From Boesenbergia rotunda (lineage: Eukaryota > Streptophyta > Magnoliopsida > Zingiberales > Zingiberaceae): DNA of 64,000 nucleotides. The stretch lies in contig JAGFNQ010008760.1 of the NCBI GenBank assembly GCA_024364735.1, positions 186,001 to 250,000 on the forward strand, read 5' to 3'. Shown piece after piece: positions 23,641-34,836 of the stretch. Under the pieces are notes generated by a model. That model did no database searches, was not told the DNA's origin, and was given only the letters and a program-made list of their open reading frames with translations. Both the position numbers and the translations under genes were made by a program. Within the stretch, counting starts at the first letter, position 1; the number at the start of each line of letters is the position of its first letter.

Positions 23641-24179
23641 AGGCAAAAAATCTAAGAGGCAATCTGCCTTGTCCATCTCTAGATTTGAGACTTCGTCAGC
23701 TAGCTGCGGTCACTTTCCCTCCTTAAAATTACTCCAAACTAATGTTGGGCACTGTAACGTACATCCGTGAACAGTTAAATGCCTTCACTAAATTCCATGG
23801 AAATTCAATTGAAAAAATAAAAGGAAGAAGCTCTTGTGCTTTCCTATTCCCAATGGAATGTACTGCACTGCACTACACTGCCTCTTTTATATATATATTC
23901 TCCTAACAACATGGAATTTTTTTGGTTGGCGATACTTACAAATCACTCGGCGTTTGCCGAAAGGGACAAGGTGTGTGGAGGTCCATGGATTGATGCCCAC
24001 TTGCCCTACTCCATCTTGCTTTGCTTGTAAACAATGCCAATACTTAGCACTGCTTTTACCAATCGAAATTCACTATTTAGCAGTACAAAGCCTTTCCCTT
24101 AAGGCATCTATGCTTTCGTTCCTCTCGAGCTCTCCGCTCCTCTCCACTCCTCTAGTGGTGAAAAAAAAATCATACACAA
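23641..24179. other. Mixed-composition segment with a TATA-like run
   Basis: This segment is less AT-rich than its left neighbour. TTTATATATATATTC at 23886-23900 could be a core promoter, and a short open frame follows (ATG at 23911, about 40 codons) with no recognised family. I would not call it a gene. Confidence 0.25.
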
Positions 24180-24187
24180 TATAAATT

Positions 24188-24397
24188 TGGAACATGAAAT
24201 TTAACGTGAATGACGTAACATTCCAACTACAGTAATCTCCGACGGGTTCATCGTGTCTCTCAAGTTATAGTTTGGTTTAGGACAGCAGCCACAAACTTGT
24301 TGTGTCTGGACGGGTTCACCATTCCAACTAGCTATGTCTGGACGATAATTGGATGTGTACATGAAAAATACCATATCATTCACGTTGAATTTCACGT
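24188..24397. mobile_element. MITE-like unit with terminal inverted repeats
   Basis: The 22-bp sequence at 24192-24213 (ACATGAAATTTAACGTGAAT...) is repeated inverted at 24376-24397 with two mismatches. TATAAATT flanks both sides (24180-24187 and 24398-24405). An 8-bp duplication would fit a hAT-type MITE, although the left inverted repeat starts four bases inside the duplication edge. There is no coding capacity. Confidence 0.4.
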
Positions 24398-24405
24398 TAT
24401 AAATT

Positions 24406-25735
24406 CACGCTAGGATGAAAGAAAGGGAGTTCTCACCCTATGTGATGATAAGTCCTTATGTAGATGGACATTTTGAAGCCTCGTTGATAATTTTTTAAAA
24501 GTAGGAGCACTAAATACCTCATAGTGTATTTCCTAAGTGCTCCGGAAGGAATCGACGTCGACGGTCAGTCACCAGGGTTCAGCCCACTCGGACGTTGATG
24601 TTAAAGGAGGAACTTCACACCCTGCGAGATTAACACGAGCGTTAGGTTAACACGAGCGTTAGGGGAACACGCCGGAGGTTTATCCGGCGGAACCCACTTC
24701 GACGCTCAAGTCAGTGCCTTGATGGAGGAGATGGAAAGAAGGTAAGAAGATATGCGAGTAGTAGAGAATGCGTCACTCCCTTACCAGAGGGGTTGGAGTA
24801 CCTTTTATACCTGCGGCGGCTGTCTCAAGCATCTCCATGATCTTCGCCATGTTCCCCCGATTATCGGTTACTGGATTATCCTGGTAACAGTCCTCACGAC
24901 TCTTCAATCTGGGGTCGTTGCGATGATTAAGAGTTTGATGGCCGCGAGTCACGGGGCGTGATTACTCCGTAATAATGGATGATAATGATCCCCTGATTCG
25001 AGGAAAACAGACCTCTTCTTAAAGTTGAGTGCTCTTTGGGCTCCGCAACCCCAAGGTGATCTCGCGTTTGTTTGGCCCAGGGGGCGTTCATCTTCCCGAG
25101 ATGGTCTCGGGGACCTGCCTCCGAGGTGAGCTCAGGGGGGGGGGGGTGTCCTTCTGGAGCTTTCTTCAGGGTTATGCCTACTCGGGTTAGTCTCGAGATT
25201 CCCCTTCCTGAGAGGGTCTCGAGCATCCTGGCCAGAGAGCCGTTCCAACTCGATAGCTCTTGGCCCACAACTTCTTCAATCCACGTGCCAGCCACAGGGT
25301 ACTCAACCCCATCACATGTTCCTCCCTTCAAGTCTGATCGAAGGAAGTGTGTCTGATTGATTAGACTAGTGTTGTGATGAAGAAGCTACATCTAGGTGAC
25401 CCCTATATCTTTTACTACTTCACTGGCGGCCTTCCAGATCCGAGGAATCGACACATGCACCCCTGGATCGTGGATAGTTCCTTGAATGCATCCCTCGTTT
25501 TCACAAATTTCGAGGCAATGCTCCGATGGCTGCCCATGGTCCTTTAAAGGCGCATAGGGTTTCTTAATGGTGCTCAGGTCGTCTGGCGAATGTGACCTTA
25601 CCATGTGCCCCATCCTTTTTTGTGCGGCGATTTCCTGCTGATACGGGTCGTGAGCCATACGAAGCGACGGCAGTAAAGGGTGGTGGCTCCTCGGGATGTC
25701 TAATCAGCACCCCTGACATGTTGTCCTCTCATTGT
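24406..25735 (-). repeat. Putative Gypsy (Tat-like) LTR, minus strand
   Basis: On the minus strand this block has a TATAAAAGG box (about 24808-24816) followed by a leader-like region with CTTGAGCGTCGAAGTGGG and CCGGAGGTT-type motifs that I associate with plant Tat-like Gypsy LTRs. Two copies of AACACGAGCGTTAGG sit at about 24635-24665 and a 12-G run at 25135-25146. There is no second copy in the window, so the ends and the LTR assignment are inferred. The neighbouring PF04195-like gene on the opposite strand fits the antisense gene found near the 3' LTR of some Tat elements. Confidence 0.4.
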
Positions 25736-25757
25736 TCATAGATGGACGACTTCTCCC

Positions 25758-25765
25758 TATAAAAG
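25758..25765 (+). promoter_or_regulatory. TATA box of the PF04195-like gene
   Basis: TATAAAAG lies about 140 bases before the ATG at 25900, with a pyrimidine-rich leader between them. It suggests the gene had its own promoter. Confidence 0.5.
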
Positions 25766-25899
25766 CGGGTGCAACGACACTCTTCTGCCTCCTTGCCCAA
25801 TTTGATTCTGAACACCTTCGTTCTCCTACTGCTCGTCTTACTACTGCGCCCCATCTCCCAATGTAAGTCTTCTTCTATTTTCCGCTTTCTTCAATCCCT

Positions 25900-26928
25900 A
25901 TGGGTCCAATAGAGAAGAAAAAGAAGACCTGAAGTGACAACGAAAGTTCCTTGGGAGAGCCAGTCTGTCATCCGGAGTGGTATGATACCATCTCCTCTAG
26001 GGTTAGGTTAGAATCCCTCCAAGCCGCTTGTCGAAGATATGGGATCCCGGAGGGCTGGGAGATGGGAGTTTCTGCCTTAGGCCAATCACCCGTAGAGACT
26101 CCTGTGGGTTTTTTCACTTTTTTCTTAGGGCAGATAGAATTAGGGTTTCGTTTCCCTATCCCCCCTTTTTCATGAATGTCACTCAATACTTTGGGATCCC
26201 TCTCCACCAAATGGGCCCAAATGCTTTTGCCCAGATGGACGGGGCGTTTGTCCTCTTCAGACTTTTTGACATCCCTTTGACCCCAGATTTTTTTCATTTT
26301 TTCTTTGTTCCGGTTGGCTCCTAAGGGGTATTTGGCTTTACTGCCCCCGTCGGTCATAGGTTCTTGGGGGGCCTTCCTTCCTCCCATGAGGGATGGAAGG
26401 AGCGGTTCTTCTATATCCAACTCCCTGAGCGTTCCTTTATTCCTATCAACTGGACGGAGAGTCTGCCATTTATCCCAGACCTCATTGATTTCCAGCAAGA
26501 TGCGGAATACCAGAGAGCTAGGGTATCCTAGCAGGGATGGAGTTTCATGACCTCCAACTAGTACAATGCGAGGAGCTCCTTTACTGGGCCGAGCTCTACC
26601 CAAAAGTTACAAACCTAGCCCAGTCTTTGTAAGTTACCCTTTGTTTTGTAATTTTCCTTATTAATTCTAACTGATGCCCTTTTGTCTCTATTGTGAAGAC
26701 GATGTTATGATTTCTTGAGCTATGAACCGGCTCCTGAAGTGGGAACAAGCCAATGAGTAGGCACTGGTTCCTACTTCCGCTTCTTCCGCTCCGGTGGGTA
26801 TTTCGGCCGAGGGTTGCGAGGAAGCGACTGCACCATCGAAAGAATGGGAATCCCCGGAGGCCCCCTAGGACACCGGAGTAGCCGAACTGCCAACTGGCTC
26901 TGAAGGGGGTTCTCCTTAATCTCCCCTT
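25900..26928 (+). pseudogene. PF04195-like 'gypsy type transposon' gene, 5' part
   Basis: The frame starts at ATG 25900 with a lysine-rich leader, meets a TGA after ten codons, then shows the family core: RLESLQAACRRYGIPEGWEM and, after a one-base shift near 26160, FMNVTQYFGIPLHQMGPNAF. Weaker similarity continues to about 26628. A likely 70-bp intron follows (GTAAGTT at 26629 to an AG at 26698). The role of these proteins is unknown; they occur in plant Gypsy-related elements, often antisense to pol. Element D interrupts the gene at the CCCTT site. The sequence resumes at 37114 and again at 39848. Confidence 0.65.
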
Positions 26929-29201
26929 TGTTAGTGATATGAGAGAAGTGTCCTAAGGCAATCGCCTTATGATTGTAAACATTTATTTTAATAAATAATA
27001 ATTCACTATTTGAGTATACATGTTTGTGTATTTGATTGGGATCTTAAACTCATCTACTGAATGTCCGCAATACAATTCACAGCATAAGAGAATTTGTGAT
27101 AGGATCACAACTAGTGATTATCTCTAAATGTGCAATTGTGAAGTATTGAAAATATCCCTAGTCGATGTATTGATAAATACGGACACTATCAATTCTGTTG
27201 AGACTAGCATGAGTTATTCTCTAATCAGCTGATTCTCACTGGCTGGTGACATTGGGATGTCCGGAGATAAACATGGATGCTAGTTAAGGGAACTAGTTCA
27301 TTGGAGTGACTAGCTGTAAAACTTCATATGGTAATCTATAAAGATATGTCACTGAAGTTATTACTGCAGCTTAAGTGCGATGTTCCTTTGACTTGCGGTG
27401 TTCAAGTCATCTTGGTCATGGAGACTTATATTTTAACATCTTAAGCAAGCATCTCCAAGGAGGTGTGGACCCAAGATGATTGTGTATAAGCCGAAGTGCC
27501 CGAAGATGTTTGAACAGCCTACAAAGGATTCACCACTCCTTCCGAGGAGATGTATACCCAGGCCTATCGTCAGATTGTTACTCAAAGCCTCTGGCCAGAG
27601 CATATCATGTTTAGAGTGCGAGTCTCTTAAATACATGAGAGTAATTAGAAATCCAAAGGACGAGAAAGACATTACTTGGGCTAGGTGTGACGTAGTCAGC
27701 CTAGTGGGGACTGACACAAATAGACCGTGTCCTGAACCAAGTGGGTATAAGATGGTGAAGGGAATGGGGCACGATTCATTAGAGCTGCTGTAAGGTTTCG
27801 GAATTACTTCTGAGGTCAAACCGTTGATCTTTCGATTAATTGGGGGTCATGATGTACTACTATGTGCCACTCATGACCGTTCTATAATTGGTTAATTATA
27901 GACGGCCAACATAAATCGAAAGCCTATTTAGTCACACGCACTACGAGTAATCCGAGGGATTTAAAATGAGTTGAAAATTAGATTTTCCAATCAAGAGAAA
28001 TAAGTCGAATCTGAGTTAATCAGAGGCGCAACGGAAACTTAAAATGGCTAAGTCTTTTGAAGGCTTATTAGGCGAATTAAATGAGTTTAATTCGCGATCG
28101 GTTCGGCTCCGTTTGGCCGGCCAAAGAGGGTGTTAACCCCCTTTGGTTTGGCCGGCCACAACAAGGGGAAGAAACCAATTTATTTGGTTTATAAAATAAA
28201 TTTAGCGCGATTTGTTTTATAAATTATGGATAAATAAATTTGTGTAGAGAAATTTATATAAATAAATTTATAGAAATTTATTCTTTTATGGAAATTAAAA
28301 TGATCCATGGAATAGTTTATTTTAATTTTATAAAATCAATTATGAATTGATTTTTCCATAATAAGAAAGTTTATAAATTTCTTGTAAAATTTATTCCATA
28401 ATAAAAGGAGAGATGAATTTGTTTTATTATAAAGTTAGTTATAATAAAACTTGGTTTAAACGGAATAATTCATAAGAGAATTTATAGGATAAATTTCTTA
28501 TGAAAATTCCGTTAAGAGGGAGACTTGGCAAGGGAGATGCTACTATATAAAGGAACCAAAGGCAAGCCTTTAATTCTCAATTGAGTTATCAAGAGATTAG
28601 TAGCTCCCTCTCTCTCTCTCTCTTATTCTCTTCTCCCTTCCCCTTAGGGCCGGCGCCCACATCCCCTCATCCTAGGGCCGGCGCCCAAGCTCCTCCACCT
28701 AGGGCCGGCGTCTCTTCCTCCTAGGGCCGGCGCAAGCAACCATCACCAAGAAGGAGCCGAAGAAGAAGAAGAATAAGCGGATCGCATCTCCTTCCTTCCC
28801 GGAATTTAGATTCCGTCTCTTGGTGGTTAGTTTCCTATCTTTTCTCTTGATCTTCTAGTTGTGCCTTTAGAGAATCTAGTAGTTCTCGTCGGCATAAAAC
28901 TCGTGGCTTTGCGAAGTCATCCCGAAGAGAACTCGGCGTGGACGCGAATAGAGGCGGAGCTTCCAAGGGACACTACGGTTGGATCTCGTCCCTTACTTCG
29001 AGTTACGCGAGGTATTAAAGTAAATTAGTTTACTTTTCGCAAAATTTTAATTTATGATCATGTCCACACATCATAAGGTCGCATGCTAGATACGTGGTTA
29101 GAATAATTTAAGAAATTATTTTATGCTAATTCTTCCGCTGCACGTAAAAATTTAAAATTTTACGAACAGGTATCATTGTCAACATGCACCCGGTCCCAAC
29201 A
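26929..29201 (+). repeat. 5' LTR of element D
   Basis: It runs from TGTTAGTGATATGAG to CCGGTCCCAACA. A TATA box (TATATAA, 28544-28550) is followed by a CT microsatellite (about 28605-28622) and four GGGCCGGCG motifs (28647-28730). A TTGGCCGGCCAAA palindrome lies near 28116 with a related copy near 28145. The open frames inside (for example 27433-27819 and 27476-27793) recur in other LTR copies and are not genes. Confidence 0.95.
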
Positions 29202-29202
29202 G

Positions 29203-29214
29203 TGGTATCAGAGC
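29203..29214 (+). other. Primer-binding site of element D
   Basis: TGGTATCAGAGC lies one base after the 5' LTR, the standard match to plant initiator tRNA-Met. Confidence 0.95.
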
Positions 29215-30916
29215 CGGTTAGTGTTCGACATAATCATATAATTATTTTGCGGAAAACATTGTCATAATCTCAATTTTGGAAAAAATTTTCAATTATGGAA
29301 ACTTTCCAATTATAATAAATTTTAGATTTAGAAATTTCTAAGTTTGGTAATCCTCATGAAATTTCGCAAACTTTTGAAATATCCTAGTTTCTAAAAATTT
29401 TATAATAATTGTGAAAACTTCCCTTTTTTGGAAACTTTCCAATTTTGGAAATTTTCTATTTTAGAAATTCTCCAACTTTAGAAATATGTAAGTTTTCTTT
29501 GTACCAGAAACTTACAATTATTCTGAAAACCTATTATGAAATCTCGCAATTTTGGGCACTTTCTTTTAAGAAAGTCTAGACAAATTTATGGACAATTAAT
29601 TGACAATTAAATTTGAATTGGTTTTTAAATTGACAACAAAATTCTTTATTTTGGATTGAGCCTCGGGGAGCCGTCCAATTTAAAGTTAGTTGTTGTAATT
29701 TAATTTCCCAATTTTAAATGAAATTGTCATGTTTAATTTGGTTGCGCTTCTGAAGCGGACCAAATTGGATTTACGACAAATTACTTTTCTTTGGGTATCT
29801 AAGCCTCGGGGAGCCACCCTTAGAAAACGATTTGTTGTAATTAATTAAATCCATGAATAAAATATGATTTAAGAGGTGATGCTCTTACATATTGTTGTCT
29901 CCAAAATTAATTAGGAAATGGTTTCCTATAGAGTTTTTTTAAAAGAGATTTTCATGAAAATAATATGTCGTTGAATTAAGGGAATTGTCTCTTAATTTAA
30001 TAAGATTTGATTTAGAGAAATCAAAGTCTTAAACATATTATTTCTGAAATTGATTATGACAATTTAGGAAATTGTTTCCCAAAATAATTCCTTTAATAAA
30101 GTATGAAATTAGAATTAGGAAATCCGGTTCCTAATTCAAATTATGGGACTTGATAAATTAAGTCACATACATACTTTATTAAGGAAATCGTTAGTCATGA
30201 CATAATGACATGAATGTGCTTAGAAAAGAAAGGATGAGACCCAAAACCCCTTACAAAATATTAAGGCAAACACCTTCCATTAATATGGTTAGAATCGGAG
30301 TTTTGTTTCTCGTTTGGGTTGATGGACACATCCATGCCCGGCTTGAACCTCAACATGTTCAAACCATGGAATTAGTTTATGAATAATATAGTTGGAGTCA
30401 GAGGTCAATCGTTAGTTTTGGTTGTTGGACACATCCAAGCCTGACTAAACGGTTGAATAAGCTCCAACCATATTAAAACTATTTCTTGATTAATGGGTCA
30501 GCCTTAAGCTTGGAGCATCGATTTGTTGTGCCACAGCCAAGGTCGATGTAAAGATAGGTGCAGTTGGGTGCTATGTATAATGTTGCATACTTGTTAATGA
30601 GTTAACAACCCAATGATTTATGCAAATATTCAATTAGTTGATAGCATAAAGTGATAGTTACATATATGTGATATGTAATCGGTATAATTACCTACCTTCA
30701 TAGCTAAGAACAACTTGATGGCCACAGCCATGGTGGTTCTTATCTATGGTTGGATATCAACCTATTTGGAGATGTTCCTACGATCTCCCGAATTGATAAA
30801 AAGGGTTATTCAATTTGAAAAATAAATAGGATTTTTTAATTAATGTATATTGATACATTCTTTAATCATTCTTCTAACATAAACTCAATTTGTATTTCTA
30901 GGTTAATCACTCGATC
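29215..30916 (+). other. Untranslated leader of element D
   Basis: A 1.7-kb leader lies between the primer-binding site and the gag ATG. It is AT-rich, with many 'aattttggaaa' variants up to 29560 and two 'gcctcggggagcc' motifs near 29650 and 29802. There is no open frame of note. Element E has the matching region at 56614-58361. Confidence 0.75.
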
Positions 30917-33900
30917 ATGTCTTCTCTAAACTTGCGTTCCATTTTGGACACCAATAAACTGACCGAGCCGAACTTCATGGACTGGCTTCGAAACCTGAGG
31001 ATAGTCCTCAAGGCAAAGAAGCTTGCCTATGTCCTTGAAGATCAACTTCCCAACCATCCTCCAGAAGGTGCAACTCCAGACCAGCTAGTGGCCTATCAGA
31101 AACATGTGACCGATTCTGAACTTGCGAGTTGCATCATGCTAGCCTCTATGGTACCTGAGCTGCAAAAGCAGCATGAGCATATGGATGCTTATACCATCAT
31201 CTTCCATCTTCATGAGTTGTTTGTAGAGCAGGCGAGATCCGAAAGGTTCGAAGTCTCCAGACTCCTCTTCACCACTAAGATGCAGGAAGGCACTTCTGCC
31301 TCGCACTTTGTGTTAAAGATGTTGGGGTACATTGAGCGACTGAGCACACTCGGATTTGCAATGGATCATGAACTAAGTATTGACTTAATTCTGAATTGTT
31401 TGCCCAAAAGTTATTCACAATTTGTGATGAACTATCGGATGAACAAACTAGAGACCACCATTCCTGAGTTGCTCAACCTGCTGAACACTGTAGAGCCTTC
31501 TGTAAAGCCGGATCAAAAGGCGGTACTGTTAGTTGGTTCCTCAAAGAAAGGTTCTAAGAGGAAGGCCAAAGAACAGAATAAAGGGAAGAAGAAAAAGGCC
31601 AAAAAGACTGAAAAGAAACCAAAAGGAACTTGCCATCATTGTGGCAAGGAGGGTCACTGGCGAAGAAACTGCAAGGTTTATCTTGAGTCCTTGAAGAATA
31701 AGGCATCCGATGCCCCATCCTCTTCAGGTATCTTCGTTATTGAATGTCACTCTATTTCCTCAAATACCTGGGTACTTGATACTGGGTGTAACTCACATAT
31801 ATGTAATGACATACAGGGGCTAAGGAATAGAAGAAGACTCATCAAAGGAGAAGCGAATTTGCGAGTTGGAAATGGAGCAAAGATTGTTGCTGTTGCCATC
31901 GGAACATATTTGCTAAAGCTCCCCACTGGACGTGTCTTAGAATTTGATAATTGTTATTTTGTTTCTTCATTAATAAAGAACATTGTATCTATTTCATGTT
32001 TGAATGAAAAAGGTTATCATTTAACTTTTAGTAACAATTGTTGTTACATAACTTTAAATGGCGTTCTTTATGGGAATGGAACTTTGTGCAATGGCATCTA
32101 CACGTTAGATTTATCCAGTGACGTTTTCAATATCGAAGTTAGCAACAAACGTGCTCGAATAGATAATCGAATAGACTCCTATACTTGGCATTGCCGTCTT
32201 GGCCATGTAAGTAAGAAACGCATGACCGAATTACACTGATGTGGAATTCTGGAATCATTTGAACCCGGTTCATTTGATACATGCGAATCATGCTTAAAAG
32301 GCAAGATGACCAAATTACCCTTTTCCGGAAAAGGTAATCCAGTGGGAGAATTGCTTGGTCTTATACATACTGATGTATGTGGACCAATGTCAACTCTTGC
32401 ACAAGGAGGCTATAGCTACTTCATGACCTTTATCGATGATCACTCACGATTCGGGTATGTGTTCTTGATGAAACACAAATCTGAAGCGTTTGAGAAATTC
32501 AAAGAGTTCAAAAATGAAGTAGAGAAACAGCTTGGCAAAAATATTAAGATACTCCGATCCGATCGGGGTGGTGAATACTTAAGTCAAGAGTTTCAAGATT
32601 ATCTTAGGGACAATGGGATATTGTACCAATGGACTCCGCCGTATACACCACAGCATAATGGTGTATCTGAGAGGCGCAACCGAACCTTGATGGACATGGT
32701 TAGGTCAATGATGAATTATGCAACTCTTCCAAAATCATTTTGGGGCTATGCACTTAAGACAGCTGTTTACTTGCTAAACAGAGTCCCGACCAAGGTAGTC
32801 TCTACTACTCCATATGAGACATGGAATAGTAAGAAACCTCACTTAACTCACCTTAAGATATGGGGTTGTCCTGCTTATGTGAAGCGGACTGTATCAGACA
32901 AATTGGATGCTAAGTCTGATAAATGTCTATTTATTGGATACCCTAAGGAAACGAAGGGTTACCAATTCTATCATCCCTTGGAACAAAAGGTGTTTGTTTC
33001 AAGGCATGCTGTATTTCTGGAAAAAGAATTTCTTTTACAAGAAAACAGTGGGAGTGGCATTGAACTTGATGAAGTTCAAGAAACTCCAATAGACATTACA
33101 GAGACACCTAGTCTAGACCCACAACCAATAACTCATAATGATGAGCTATTAGTTGAACCTAAAACAACACCACCTCTTCGTAGGTCTGATAGGACACGCA
33201 ATATTCCAGAGAGATACGGATTTCTCATAAGTGAATCGAACGACGATGAACCTATCAGTTATGAAGATGTTCTGAAAAGTTCAGAAAGGGACAAATGACT
33301 TGAAGCCATGAAGTCGGAAATGGATTCCATGTATGAAAATCAAGTATGGGACTTGGTTAACCCACCTGAAGGGATTAAGCCCATAGGGTGCAAGTGGGTT
33401 TTCAAGAAGAAAACCGACATGGAAGGTAATGTTGTTACCTTTAAGGCTAGATTAGTGGCAAAAGGATATCGTCAAAAACAAGGAATTGATTATGACGAAA
33501 CCTACTCGCCAGTAGCTATGCTTAAATCCATTCGGATGCTCCTAGCCATAGCAGCTCATTATGATTATGAGATATGGCAAATGGATGTGAAAACAACTTT
33601 CCTTAATGGAATCCTGCTTGAGGATGTATACATGATACAACCTGAAGGTTTCACATCGGTTGGTAAAACCAAAGTATGCAAGCTTCGACGATCCATATAT
33701 GGACTGAAGCAAGCATCAAGGAGCTGGAACATCCGTTTTGATGAGACAATCAATGAGTTTGATTTCTCACAAAATCCTGACGAACCTTGTGTGTACAAGA
33801 AGGTTAGTGGGAGTGCAGTCGTATTCCTAGTATTATATATCGATGACATCTTACTTATAGGAAATGATATATCAGTTTTACAGACAGTTAAAATTTGGTT

Positions 33901-34816
33901 GTCCAAAACTTTCTCCATGAAAGACCTGGGAGAAGCAACCTATATCCTTGGGATTAGAATCTATAGAGATAGATCAAAATAGTTGCTTGGTCTTTCGCAG
34001 TCTACATATATAGACCGAGTGCTAAAAAGGTTTAGCATGTCGGAATCCAAGAAAGGTTACCTTCCCATCAGGCATGGGATCAACCTTTCAAAGTCTATGT
34101 GTCCGCGCATAGAAGACGAGAGGATTTGCATGAATAAGATTCCTTATGCATCCGCGATAGGATCTATCATGTATGCTATGTTATGTACTAGGCCCGATGT
34201 ATCGTATGCTTTGAGCGTCACAAGAAGATACCAGTCGGATCCAGGAATGGATCATTGGGCGGCTGTCAAGACAATCCTTAAGTACTTAAGAAGAACTAAG
34301 GATTTGATCCTAATATATGGAGAAGGAGATATGGTAATACGTGGGTATACAGATGCCAGTTTCCAGACAGATAAGGATGACTCCAAATCGTAGTCTGGAT
34401 ACGTATTTACTTTGAATGGAGGCGCAGTAAGTTGGAAAAGTTCCAAACAAGACACCGTAGCGAATTCTACCACGGAAGCGGAATATATCGCAGCTTCGGA
34501 AGCAGCAAAGGAAGCAGTCTAGATCAAGAAGTTTGTCTCCGAACTTGGCGTGGTTCCAACCATTGATGAAGCAGTGCCGGTTTACTGCGACAACAATGGA
34601 GCTATTGCACAAGCAAAAGAACCAAGGTCTCATCAGCGATCCAAACACGTGCTTCGCCGCTATCATCTGATCAGAGAGATTATAAGTAGGAATGATATAC
34701 AAATTGAGAAAATTCCCACTGAAAGGAATTTAGCGGATCCTTTAACTAAGGCCTTGCCTCAGAGCAAGTTTGAGGGTCATGTTAGAGCCTGTGGTATTGG
34801 ATACCGTAGCGATTAG
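30917..34816 (+). pseudogene. Copia gag-pol polyprotein of element D, five stops
   Basis: A single frame starts at ATG 30917 (MSSLNLRSILD). In order it shows a UBN2-type gag, a zinc knuckle (CHHCGKEGHWRRNC, residues about 239-252), a protease (DTGCNSHIC, about 287), a GAG-pre-integrase motif (WHCRLGH), an integrase (HTDVCGP about 484, then DDHSRFGYVF and the WTPPYTPQHNGVSERRN block), a reverse transcriptase (KWVFKKK, YIDDILLIG about 975) and RNase H (TEAEYIAASEA about 1187). The protein-integrase-RT order is the Copia order. In-frame stops lie at 32237, 33296, 33980, 34391 and 34520; E has sense codons at each. All five fit C-to-T or G-to-A changes. It would copy the element's RNA and insert the DNA if intact. 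Confidence 0.95.
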
Positions 34817-34825
34817 CATTAGGCT

Positions 34826-34836
34826 AAGTGGGAGTT
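34826..34836 (+). other. Polypurine tract of element D
   Basis: AAGTGGGAGTT sits directly before the 3' LTR start TGTTAGTGAT. The identical tract is found in element E (53312-53322, minus strand). Confidence 0.85.

Noticed and set aside
23872..23900. CACTGCCTCTT near 23877, resembling part of plant miR408
   Set aside because: Only a partial match, with no hairpin partner seen nearby.
27433..27819. Open frames repeated at 27433-27819, 35340-35726, 52534-52877 and 59578-60051
   Set aside because: They lie inside family-1 LTRs, in corresponding positions, and have no domain. They recur because the LTR recurs.
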